Source: Coriobacteriia bacterium
Lineage (GTDB): Bacteria; Actinomycetota; Coriobacteriia; Coriobacteriales; Eggerthellaceae
NCBI GenBank assembly: GCA_030537355.1
Contig: JAUNNF010000012.1
Span: 1-40,649 of the forward strand
DNA length: 40,649 bases
Direction: 5' to 3'
Part shown: one piece after another, positions 25,841 through 32,845 of the stretch
How positions within the stretch are numbered: the first letter of the stretch is position 1
Layout: each line of letters opens with the position of its first letter
Position numbers and translations under genes: made by a program
The notes under the pieces: generated by a model
The model's input: the letters and a program-made list of their open reading frames with translations, nothing else
The model's database searches: none
Told to the model about the DNA's origin: nothing

Positions 25841-27190
25841 TTATTCTCCCTTGCAACTAATCCTTGCTCCACGATCATTTATCTCTATAACTTTGCCTGT
25901 AACACTTGAGTGTATGTTAGTAGATAGCCCTTCATCAGCTTTTGCTAAAAGATCGCCAGCACTTATCTTATCTCCAACTTTTTTAACACAAACTGCAGAT
26001 TTACCTATATGTTGTGAAAATGGAATAAATACTTCTTTAGGTTTTATATAGATTAAATCATCAGCACACAGACCATAATATTTATAAAGTCCTAATCTTG
26101 CAGCAAGCCTGTTGGTTGGCACTTTTCTAATATTAACCGCAGATGAAACATTTGGATTTAAATCTCTATCAACTTTAATATTTCTCTTATTCAATTCACC
26201 TTTAAGATAATCATTCACTCTTCTTGGAGATAATCCCATAGGACAAGAATACATTTCGCATAAATTGCAACTACAACAATTTTGAGCTTCTCCAAAAGCT
26301 TCCACAAATGACTTATCATCATTTATCGTATCTATAAGAGATAGGTTACGCATAACCTTATGAGGTCTAATATTGTGCCCAATTAAATTCCTTGGACATA
26401 AATCACTACACATCTTGCATTGTATGCATGCAGATTTTGATTCACGCTTAATTGTTTCTATTGTTTTCTTATCTCTTGTAAACAAATAATGATCTTTTGG
26501 TAATACTATTACATTACCAAATGTTTTAGTTACAACTGCATCATTAATTTCAGTATCAGATGTTAGGCATTTACCCATCATAGGGCCACCAAGTATAACG
26601 CCATAATCCTTAATTGTTGGATTTGCTGCATCAATACATTCTCTTACTTTTGTACCAATAGGAGCACACTCAATAATTGGTTTTTCTACTTCACCTACAA
26701 TAGAGAATAATTTTTGAGTAGTTTTTTTACCCTTAGATGCAAGATGAATATAAAGAACAGTCCCTACATTGTCTACAACACACCCTACATCAGATGGCAA
26801 ACCTCGCTCTGGAATTACACGCCCCGTTACTTGCTGCACCATAGTTTGTTCATCACCTGCAGGAAAGAAATAGCCCATCTTAAAAATTTCAATATTAGCT
26901 TTTCTTTTAGCGATTGCTTTATTTAGAGCATCAATCTCTTTAACGTATTTTTCTTTTAATGCAATAACTATATGTTTTGCTTCTAAATGCTTACCTGCAA
27001 GTAGTGCGCCATCTATTATCATGTCAGCATAATTTCTACATAAAAATTTATCAACTTCTATTAATGGCTCACACTCTGCAGCATTGATAATAAAATATTC
27101 TTGTTTGGTGTTTAGCTTAACATGGGTAGGAAAACCTGCTCCTCCCATGCCAACAATTCCTGCATCTTTTATTTGTTCGCAAAAATCCAT
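25841..27190 (-). CDS. pduS: Cobalamin reductase PduS, RnfC-like flavoprotein
   Basis: This 449-residue protein resembles RnfC/NuoF. The N-terminal GIVGMGGAGFPTHVKL is the FMN/NADH-binding glycine-rich region. There is an SLBB-like middle, then two 4Fe-4S motifs (CIQCKMCSDLCP and CCSCNLCEMYSCPM). The C-terminus carries a lipoyl-like barrel domain (VKKVGDKISAGDLLAKADEG). PduS reduces cob(III)alamin for the adenosyltransferase and may also reoxidise NADH in the compartment. That second role could matter here because no PduQ is encoded. Ribosome site weak. Confidence 0.93.
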   Translation of the reverse strand: MDFCEQIKDAGIVGMGGAGFPTHVKLNTKQEYFIINAAECEPLIEVDKFLCRNYADMIIDGALLAGKHLEAKHIVIALKEKYVKEIDALNKAIAKRKANIEIFKMGYFFPAGDEQTMVQQVTGRVIPERGLPSDVGCVVDNVGTVLYIHLASKGKKTTQKLFSIVGEVEKPIIECAPIGTKVRECIDAANPTIKDYGVILGGPMMGKCLTSDTEINDAVVTKTFGNVIVLPKDHYLFTRDKKTIETIKRESKSACIQCKMCSDLCPRNLIGHNIRPHKVMRNLSLIDTINDDKSFVEAFGEAQNCCSCNLCEMYSCPMGLSPRRVNDYLKGELNKRNIKVDRDLNPNVSSAVNIRKVPTNRLAARLGLYKYYGLCADDLIYIKPKEVFIPFSQHIGKSAVCVKKVGDKISAGDLLAKADEGLSTNIHSSVTGKVIEINDRGARISCKGE

Positions 27191-27195
27191 AAAAA

Positions 27196-27483
27196 CTATA
27201 CAGCTTTTTTAACTCCACCAATTTCTAAATCGTCAACAATTGCTACAACTGTAGCATCTACCGGAACACCATTATTAGGTGTTGCTTGTCTAGCACCACT
27301 ACCACAGCATAATATTACTGTTTCACCAACACCAGCTCCTATTGTATCTGCTACAACAATTGGAGATTTTTCTTCATTAGATTTTTCTACATTTATAGGC
27401 TTAGCAATTAAGAGCTTATAGCCATTTAATGATTCGTCTTTTTTTGTGGCCCAAACAGAGCCAATAATTTTACCGATTTTCAT
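27196..27483 (-). CDS. pduN: BMC-P pentameric vertex protein EutN/PduN
   Basis: This 95-residue EutN/CcmL-family protein (MKIGKIIGSVWATKKDESLNG, VADTIGAGVGETVILCCGSGAR, VDATVVAIVDDLEI) caps the twelve vertices of the icosahedral shell. GGAGGG precedes the ATG. The order pduL, eutJ, mini-pduM, pduN keeps the pduL-M-N synteny of Salmonella with one insertion. Confidence 0.93.
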   Translation of the reverse strand: MKIGKIIGSVWATKKDESLNGYKLLIAKPINVEKSNEEKSPIVVADTIGAGVGETVILCCGSGARQATPNNGVPVDATVVAIVDDLEIGGVKKAV

Positions 27484-27502
27484 TATTGCCCTCCACAGTT
27501 AA

Positions 27503-27754
27503 TTAATTTTGTTCTATCAACTCTATTTTAAAATTCTTAGCATAGTCTTTAGCAACGTCAGTAACTATCGTATTTTTGCTATAAACAATCTTTTTAATTC
27601 CAGCTTTATTATGTTCAACAATATCTTTTTCGGATAATAATCTTCTAGTGTAATTTACTTCTTCACCTATAGGTGAGCCACCTTCAAGTTCACCCAACTT
27701 TTGTTCAACTCTTTTTACGATTTCTTCAATTAGTGCTTTGTTTGTGACATCCAT
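27503..27754 (-). CDS. Miniature PduM-like protein
   Basis: This 83-residue protein has two parts. Residues 1-25 are an amphipathic helix (NKALIEEIVKRVEQKLGEL) with a glycine linker, like an encapsulation peptide. The C-terminal half (LLSEKDIVEHNKAGIKKIVY, then IVTDVAKDYAKNFKIELI) resembles the C-terminus of PduM as I recall it. Known PduM is about 163 residues, so the central region would be absent. Its place directly before pduN agrees with pduM. PduM is needed for correct microcompartment assembly in Salmonella but its mechanism is unknown. The GAGAGG ribosome site is good, so the short form is probably a real gene, not a fragment. Confidence 0.65.
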   Translation of the reverse strand: MDVTNKALIEEIVKRVEQKLGELEGGSPIGEEVNYTRRLLSEKDIVEHNKAGIKKIVYSKNTIVTDVAKDYAKNFKIELIEQN

Positions 27755-27787
27755 AATTACCTCTCTTAGACATCCATTTATTATACC

Positions 27788-28609
27788 TTATTTATTAATA
27801 CAATTTTTGGCAATTCCGCTTGGAGTTACCAAAAATGGATTCCTAGGTTTAACAGTTTTTATACCAGTATAATCTGCGAATATATCTTCAATACCTGTCA
27901 AATTTGAAGTACCACCACACAGATATATTGTACTTACTTTATCTTTATCGATATAACTATTAACTATAGTGGCCATCTTCTCAATTGTAGGCTTAACAAC
28001 TGGAAGTATTTCTTTATGCCTGCTGTAATCTTGCTTTATCTTTTCAGCCTCGGCAACAGATATTTGATAATTGCCACTCAAGACTAAAGTTATATGTGTG
28101 CCTCCAGTAGGCTCGTCTTCAATTTGCACAACTTTGCCACCTTCAAAAATTGCGAGGCCAGTTGTGCCTCCTCCAATATCTACGACAACGCCATCATCAA
28201 TATTGTAGATGCTATTTGCTGCAGTTGGCTCATCTAAGATATTAACAACCTCAAACCCTGCACCCTCAGCTACATACTGATGAGTTTTAGTACTAGACTC
28301 TGTACCTGCAGGCATTGCAATTGCACATTCTTTTAATTCTTGACCAATACGCTGTTCTAACTTTTCCTTTAAATCTTTAACAATTTTTTGTGCTCCGATA
28401 AAATCAACAACAACGCCATCGCGCAAAACACTAGCTTGCTGCATCTCACACGCTACTGGTTTATCATCATCATCCAATACAACAATAACAATATAAGCGG
28501 TACCTAAATCAACGCCAACCTTAAAAGGCAATTTATAGTCTTTATTAACATCATGAAGTGTTGACTCAACTTTAGAAATATATTTGTCTATTGATTTTTT
28601 ATCAAACAT
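27788..28609 (-). CDS. eutJ: EutJ-type actin-like chaperone/reactivase
   Basis: This 273-residue protein of the Hsp70/actin ATPase fold has phosphate-1 motif KVGVDLGTAYIVIVVL, phosphate-2 VVDIGGGTTGLAIF, adenosine motif STIYLCGGTSNLTGI and ILDEPTAAN. It is the EutJ family of ethanolamine loci, thought to act as a chaperone or reactivase. Its presence in a diol dehydratase operon beside the dedicated PduGH reactivase suggests a separate assembly role. The ATG abuts the pduL stop; GAGGA lies upstream. Confidence 0.9.
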   Translation of the reverse strand: MFDKKSIDKYISKVESTLHDVNKDYKLPFKVGVDLGTAYIVIVVLDDDDKPVACEMQQASVLRDGVVVDFIGAQKIVKDLKEKLEQRIGQELKECAIAMPAGTESSTKTHQYVAEGAGFEVVNILDEPTAANSIYNIDDGVVVDIGGGTTGLAIFEGGKVVQIEDEPTGGTHITLVLSGNYQISVAEAEKIKQDYSRHKEILPVVKPTIEKMATIVNSYIDKDKVSTIYLCGGTSNLTGIEDIFADYTGIKTVKPRNPFLVTPSGIAKNCINK

Positions 28610-29230
28610 TTAGTTCCTCTTAATAATTTTACCTAGAGTAAAGCCTTGAACAGCAGCTGCGTTAGCTTCGTCAAAATCAACATGCATTCTAAAAGCAAAG
28701 TTATAGTCTATTCTAACTACTACATCATCAAAAGTTACAGGACGTACACTCATAACCTTTACAGAAACTATCTCTTTATCTTTCAAGTTTAAAAGTTTAG
28801 CTTCGTATGGTGTAACATGAATATGATTGTGAGCGATGATTACACCTTCACCTAATTCAATTTGTCCTTTAGGCCCTATTAAAGTAATTTTTCCAGAATC
28901 TTTTATATCTCCAGATTCTCTTATTGGACAATCTACACCTAACTGAATCGCATCGCTTTTAGAGATCTCTACTTGAGTTTTTTCTCTTAAGGGACCTAAA
29001 ACCGAAACTCGTTCAATTTTTCTTTTAGGACCTTGTAAAATAAGTTTTTGTCCTGACAAATATTGCCCTGGCTGTGATAATTCTCTTACCTCTTCAAGAT
29101 CTGTCATGCCGAACAATGTCATAAGGTCATCTTTGCATAAATGAACATGTCTTGCACTGGCCTCAATCTCAACATAGCCTTGCTTGATCATTTCTACTTG
29201 TATTTTATTTGCCAAATTTGTCGTATACAT
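28610..29230 (-). CDS. pduL: Phosphate propanoyltransferase PduL
   Basis: This 206-residue enzyme converts acyl-CoA plus phosphate to acyl phosphate and CoA. It belongs to the BMC-specific PduL fold, unrelated to Pta. Zinc-binding histidines are seen in EASARHVHLC and in IIAHNHIHVTPYEA, with the middle block GPLREKTQVEISKSDAIQLG. The ATG at 29230 is chosen because AGAGG precedes it and it follows the eutT stop by one nt; the longer TTG-type start lies inside eutT. It recycles CoA for PduP and supplies the kinase. Confidence 0.94.
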   Translation of the reverse strand: MYTTNLANKIQVEMIKQGYVEIEASARHVHLCKDDLMTLFGMTDLEEVRELSQPGQYLSGQKLILQGPKRKIERVSVLGPLREKTQVEISKSDAIQLGVDCPIRESGDIKDSGKITLIGPKGQIELGEGVIIAHNHIHVTPYEAKLLNLKDKEIVSVKVMSVRPVTFDDVVVRIDYNFAFRMHVDFDEANAAAVQGFTLGKIIKRN

Positions 29231-29231
29231 C

Positions 29232-29993
29232 TTAAACCTCTTTGTTGTCGTACTCGCCAGCATCTAATTTTGTCACCATTACATGCATGGCACTAGATAG
29301 CCTATTTAAAGCTTGAATGATATCTGGCCTTTCTGTTTTTCCATCAACAATAAATGCTTTAGCAGCAGCAACTTCTGCCTCTCTAATACCACTACGTATC
29401 AAAGTTAAAAGAGCATAAGTTTTACCTTGTTTGTAATCAGGCAACTTGCATTGTTCTATACCATAATACTTTTGAGGGTTATGAGATCTTTCGTGAATTT
29501 CATCGAATGACATACCAATTAAATCAAATGGTTTTATATCATCTTCTAAAACATCAGCACGCATTATCTCTCTTAGTGCGTCCAAAATCGAATCAAGGTC
29601 ATTCACGATTTTAATATCATTAACTTCAGCTATTACAGATTGAGCATAAACAACAAGTGCTTGCATACTATCTAACTTACCTCTAAAACAAATTCTATCC
29701 GAGCACTTGCTGACTAATACATTGTCATGTAATTGTGTCATACATTCTGGTTTTTTCTTATATCGCTTGCCAGTTTCTTTGCAAACATAAACAACATTTT
29801 TTTTAGGTTTAGGTTCACTTTTCTCTTCAATTTTTAGCGGAAGAGTTTCTCCTTCCTTGGCAACTTTAATATCGTTGTCTTGTAAATAATCAAGCGCAGA
29901 AGTAGTAAGAATACATCCTTTTTTAATAATGTAGACATCTGGTTTAGTATCACCAATTTCATACCTAATCATATTTTCTGTAATCGCTTTCAT
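29232..29993 (-). CDS. eutT: EutT-type corrinoid adenosyltransferase
   Basis: This 253-residue protein aligns by eye along the length of EutT: SKCSDRICFRGKLDSMQALV, LREIMRADVLEDDIKP, SHNPQKYYGIEQCKLPD and DIIQALNRLSSAMHVM. It makes adenosylcobalamin from cob(I)alamin and ATP. The metal-binding H-x11-CC-x2-C motif of enterobacterial EutT is not intact; only scattered cysteines (VCKETGKRYKKKPEC) and a nearby histidine remain. It replaces the adenosyltransferase half of PduO. The first 40 residues (KKGCILTTSALDYLQDNDIKV) share a motif with the mini-PduM protein. AGGAGGAG lies upstream. Confidence 0.9.
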   Translation of the reverse strand: MKAITENMIRYEIGDTKPDVYIIKKGCILTTSALDYLQDNDIKVAKEGETLPLKIEEKSEPKPKKNVVYVCKETGKRYKKKPECMTQLHDNVLVSKCSDRICFRGKLDSMQALVVYAQSVIAEVNDIKIVNDLDSILDALREIMRADVLEDDIKPFDLIGMSFDEIHERSHNPQKYYGIEQCKLPDYKQGKTYALLTLIRSGIREAEVAAAKAFIVDGKTERPDIIQALNRLSSAMHVMVTKLDAGEYDNKEV

Positions 29994-30004
29994 TTAACTC
30001 CTCC

Positions 30005-30451
30005 TTATTTTTTAATAAGTTCTAAGAATTCTTTTATACCCTCTTTTGTTTTGTTGCTCACTCTGAGCACTTCATCAACGCCAGCTAGACGTAAAAAATG
30101 TTCAGCATTTTCTACAGACTTTTTGTTTGCGATATCTGTCTTTGTTACAAGTCCAATAGAGGGCTTGTTAAACATAGACGTATATACCGGCGGAAAAATA
30201 ATCTGTTCGCGAGTAGGATCCTGAAACAATACAACAATTTCAGCATCTACTGCGGCAGCTGTCAAAGTACTTTTAAAAAATGCGCGCTCTATATATTCGC
30301 CAGGCGTGTCAATCATCGACATATTCTCAATATGCACTGTCTGCGTTTTGTAATACTTTAAATCTTCTCCTCTAATTGCCTGACATAAGGAGGTCTTGCC
30401 GCTTCCAGACCTACCTATTAATATTATTTTTTTTATATCAACATCATCCAT
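30005..30451 (-). CDS. pduV: EutP/PduV small GTPase-like protein
   Basis: This 148-residue P-loop protein has IILIGRSGSGKTSL (G1), MIDTPGEYIE (G3) and VTKTDIA (G4), matching the EutP/PduV family found only with microcompartments. PduV has been linked to compartment positioning in the cell; EutP was proposed to have acetate kinase activity. The ATG at 30451 puts the P-loop near the N-terminus as in the family. A GTG at 30481 would extend into eutS and has no ribosome site. Confidence 0.92.
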   Translation of the reverse strand: MDDVDIKKIILIGRSGSGKTSLCQAIRGEDLKYYKTQTVHIENMSMIDTPGEYIERAFFKSTLTAAAVDAEIVVLFQDPTREQIIFPPVYTSMFNKPSIGLVTKTDIANKKSVENAEHFLRLAGVDEVLRVSNKTKEGIKEFLELIKK

Positions 30452-30461
30452 ATGCAAACAC

Positions 30462-30809
30462 TTAAGATTTTGTAAATGCACAAGGATGAAATCCTAGCTT
30501 GTCTTTAAGCGTTGCAACAACGCTTTTAAGAGAAGACTCCACAGCTGATACATCACCATAAATAACAAGAGATCCATTAAACCTATCCAAGTAACCTATA
30601 TGCACATTGGCAGTCTTTAATGCTATGTCGCCCCCGACAATAGCACCCTCTCCCGGAGTAATAGTTAAAATTCCAATTGATCCGGATATATCCATTAAAC
30701 CTAATTTATCGTATAAATTTTTATCTGGCTTTGAAATTAAATGACATAAAGTAACTTGTTTACCGGGAACATATTCTTGAATAATTCTTGTTTTTTTAGA
30801 GTCTTCCAT
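30462..30809 (-). CDS. pduU: BMC-H shell protein, circularly permuted EutS/PduU type
   Basis: This 115-residue shell protein shows RIIQEYVPGKQVTLCHLI, SIGILTITPGEGAIVGGDIA and DRFNGSLVIYGDVSAVE. These define the circularly permuted BMC-H type (EutS/PduU), whose N-terminal strand plugs the pore with a small beta-barrel. It is the first gene of the operon. AGGAG precedes the ATG and a good promoter lies 40-70 nt upstream. Confidence 0.94.
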   Translation of the reverse strand: MEDSKKTRIIQEYVPGKQVTLCHLISKPDKNLYDKLGLMDISGSIGILTITPGEGAIVGGDIALKTANVHIGYLDRFNGSLVIYGDVSAVESSLKSVVATLKDKLGFHPCAFTKS

Positions 30810-30848
30810 TTATCTCCTAAATTTTACGGCACTAAAATTTATGTATAT

Positions 30849-30877
30849 AGAATACTATATATTAACGTTGCTTACAA
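30849..30877 (-). promoter_or_regulatory. BMC operon promoter
   Basis: TTGTAA (30872-30877) and TATTCT (30849-30854) are separated by exactly 17 bp on the minus strand. The leader would be about 33 nt and hold the AGGAG site. The whole gap to the C69 peptidase gene is 78 bp, too short for a cobalamin riboswitch. Confidence 0.6.
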
Positions 30878-30887
30878 GAAAAAATTT

Positions 30888-32834
30888 CTAATTAGTATGT
30901 CCTTTTTTCCGTTTACTAATAACAACTGCCACAACAATACAAACCAAAATTAAAGCACCAATACCAATAGAAATAAACAACCAAACTGGCACAGGATTAT
31001 CGTCTGAAACAAACGTGTAATTTCCATCAAACAAGACATTCGTAATTTCAAACGGTGCATATACTTTTCCATTTTGAAACAAAGGCTTACACTCTTTTGT
31101 CTGACCATTAACAACAAGCTGTCCAACAGAAGCAATCTTGCCATTTGTTGTTCTAACCTCAACTGTATTATTGTCTTTGCTAAGTTTTACATATGCTTCT
31201 TTTCCTCCAGATTCAACATTATTCTCAGCAATTGTTTTATTTGGATCATTAACTTGTTCGCGATCACGAACAGTGAACTCATCGATATTCCAACCAGTCA
31301 TCTTAGCAAAAAATAATAGGTCAACATTGCTTGTAAACATTGGTATATCGCGTACAATAAATTCTGATTTATGTTGATCAACATCATTTTTCATAGTAAT
31401 TGTCTTACACATATAAAACCAATTAACGTCATCTTTCAGTCTAGTTACATCTTCAAAATATCGCTTTTGCATAAAACTACAAAAATCATTAATTTTATCT
31501 TTTTTGCCCGCTTTTATTAAGTCAGGCATAATTTGTGTAGAATAATTTTCTAAAAACTTCAAATATTCTCTAACGCCCTTAGATGTTTGTTTTCTATTTT
31601 GCGCACAAAGTGCATTGAGGTCTTTCATTGGATAGCAAATGTTATCCTTGTCATATTCATAAGTTGGTTCATTTATTCTGTAGGCATTTTCAAATTTTGT
31701 CTCACAAGCACTAAGCGGTGTAAATGCACCAAACTCGGCATTAGTTGGACAGAACCAACTAATCGCTGCAATCTCTGGTGGAACGTCTCTGTAAGTTTGC
31801 AAAATATGAGTTTTTGTCTGCTCTTCAGTTGCAATTACGCGAATATAATCATCAGGATTTGTCTCTGGACAATACTGTGTCCCTTCAAAACGGTTTCTCA
31901 ATAGTTCTGCAACCTGACCTACACTAATTTTGCTATCTGGTTTATAGAAAAGTGGTAATTCTGCATATGTAGAATATGTTCCGGCAGTACTTGGAGCCAT
32001 AACTTTATGTCCAATCCATGTACGAAGATGTGAAAAATCATAACGCATATCATGACCTACATAAGTATTAAATAAGTTCATCTTTCCATCTGCATCATAA
32101 GAAGCAAAATTGTTTTCAGCTGGTACGCTAAACAATCCAGGAGAACATATTGCATCAGCACAAGTGGCGTATTCAGTAGTGAGTGCATACTCGTTACCAA
32201 TGCAAGCTACACAATCATCTGGGGCCTTAACAGCACAATACTGGTGTCCTCCATAAATCTCCATATACCAGCACTCTTTTTGATCAGACACCATAATAAT
32301 GTTATCTTCCCAGGAACCTTCCTCATCAATAATTTTTGCGAGCAGCTCAATTCCTTCACGTGCAGTTTTTGCAGAAGAGCCAACAATTGATGGTAATATA
32401 TCTTCGCAAAGTCCGTGCTCGGTAATAGGATTAAACTTTAGAGCTGTTGGACTGCAATAGCCAGAAACTGTAGCTGAAATGCTAACACCACACTCATTGA
32501 TTGCAAATGCAAAACAACAATCTCCATTACCGCAGTCAGAATTTTGTGCACAAACAAATCTGTAAAAATTATCCTTTGGATAATACTTAAAGCCATTTTC
32601 TCCCAAAAAGAATTCTGGGTGCATACCATCATTGCCACCATAAACATTTACAAAATTGGGCAAATTAATAGTTCCAGTATCACTAGATCGAGCAATGATA
32701 GAAGTACCTTGGTCATTAGCCTGGCTACCAACATATATACCAGTACAAGCAAACGACGGTATCTTAAAAATAAAAACAGAAAATACTGCTATAACAATAC
32801 AAATTGATAATTTTAATAACTTCTTTCTAATCAA
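30888..32834 (-). CDS. Secreted C69-family dipeptidase, TM-anchored
   Basis: This 648-residue peptidase uses a TTG start at 32834, supported by AAAGGAG six nt upstream and 11 nt after the symporter stop. A signal peptide (LLKLSICIVIAVFSVFIF) ends at SFAC, and CTGIYVGSQANDQGTSIIAR is the N-terminal nucleophile cysteine and oxyanion region of family C69 (PepD-like dipeptidases). DQKECWYMEIYGGHQYCAVK and NEYALTT are further family blocks. The C-terminus has a membrane segment (VWLFISIGIGALILVCIVVAVVIS) followed by KRKKGH, anchoring it to the cell surface. It is paired with a symporter that could take up released amino acids. Confidence 0.9.
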   Translation of the reverse strand: MIRKKLLKLSICIVIAVFSVFIFKIPSFACTGIYVGSQANDQGTSIIARSSDTGTINLPNFVNVYGGNDGMHPEFFLGENGFKYYPKDNFYRFVCAQNSDCGNGDCCFAFAINECGVSISATVSGYCSPTALKFNPITEHGLCEDILPSIVGSSAKTAREGIELLAKIIDEEGSWEDNIIMVSDQKECWYMEIYGGHQYCAVKAPDDCVACIGNEYALTTEYATCADAICSPGLFSVPAENNFASYDADGKMNLFNTYVGHDMRYDFSHLRTWIGHKVMAPSTAGTYSTYAELPLFYKPDSKISVGQVAELLRNRFEGTQYCPETNPDDYIRVIATEEQTKTHILQTYRDVPPEIAAISWFCPTNAEFGAFTPLSACETKFENAYRINEPTYEYDKDNICYPMKDLNALCAQNRKQTSKGVREYLKFLENYSTQIMPDLIKAGKKDKINDFCSFMQKRYFEDVTRLKDDVNWFYMCKTITMKNDVDQHKSEFIVRDIPMFTSNVDLLFFAKMTGWNIDEFTVRDREQVNDPNKTIAENNVESGGKEAYVKLSKDNNTVEVRTTNGKIASVGQLVVNGQTKECKPLFQNGKVYAPFEITNVLFDGNYTFVSDDNPVPVWLFISIGIGALILVCIVVAVVISKRKKGHTN

Positions 32835-32845
32835 TGAGATCTCCT

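Noticed and set aside
25299-25856. TTG start at 25856 for pduT
   Set aside because: It would overlap pduS and shift the Fe-S cysteine from position 38; the GTG at 25838 has a good ribosome site.
27503-27754. Mini-PduM as a degraded pseudogene
   Set aside because: It has a good ribosome site, a clean stop, tight operon spacing and both conserved ends, so a genuine short gene is more likely.
30810-30887. Cobalamin riboswitch or EutV-type hairpin ahead of the BMC operon
   Set aside because: The gap is 78 bp, too short for a B12 riboswitch, and no B12-box-like sequence or paired hairpins are visible.
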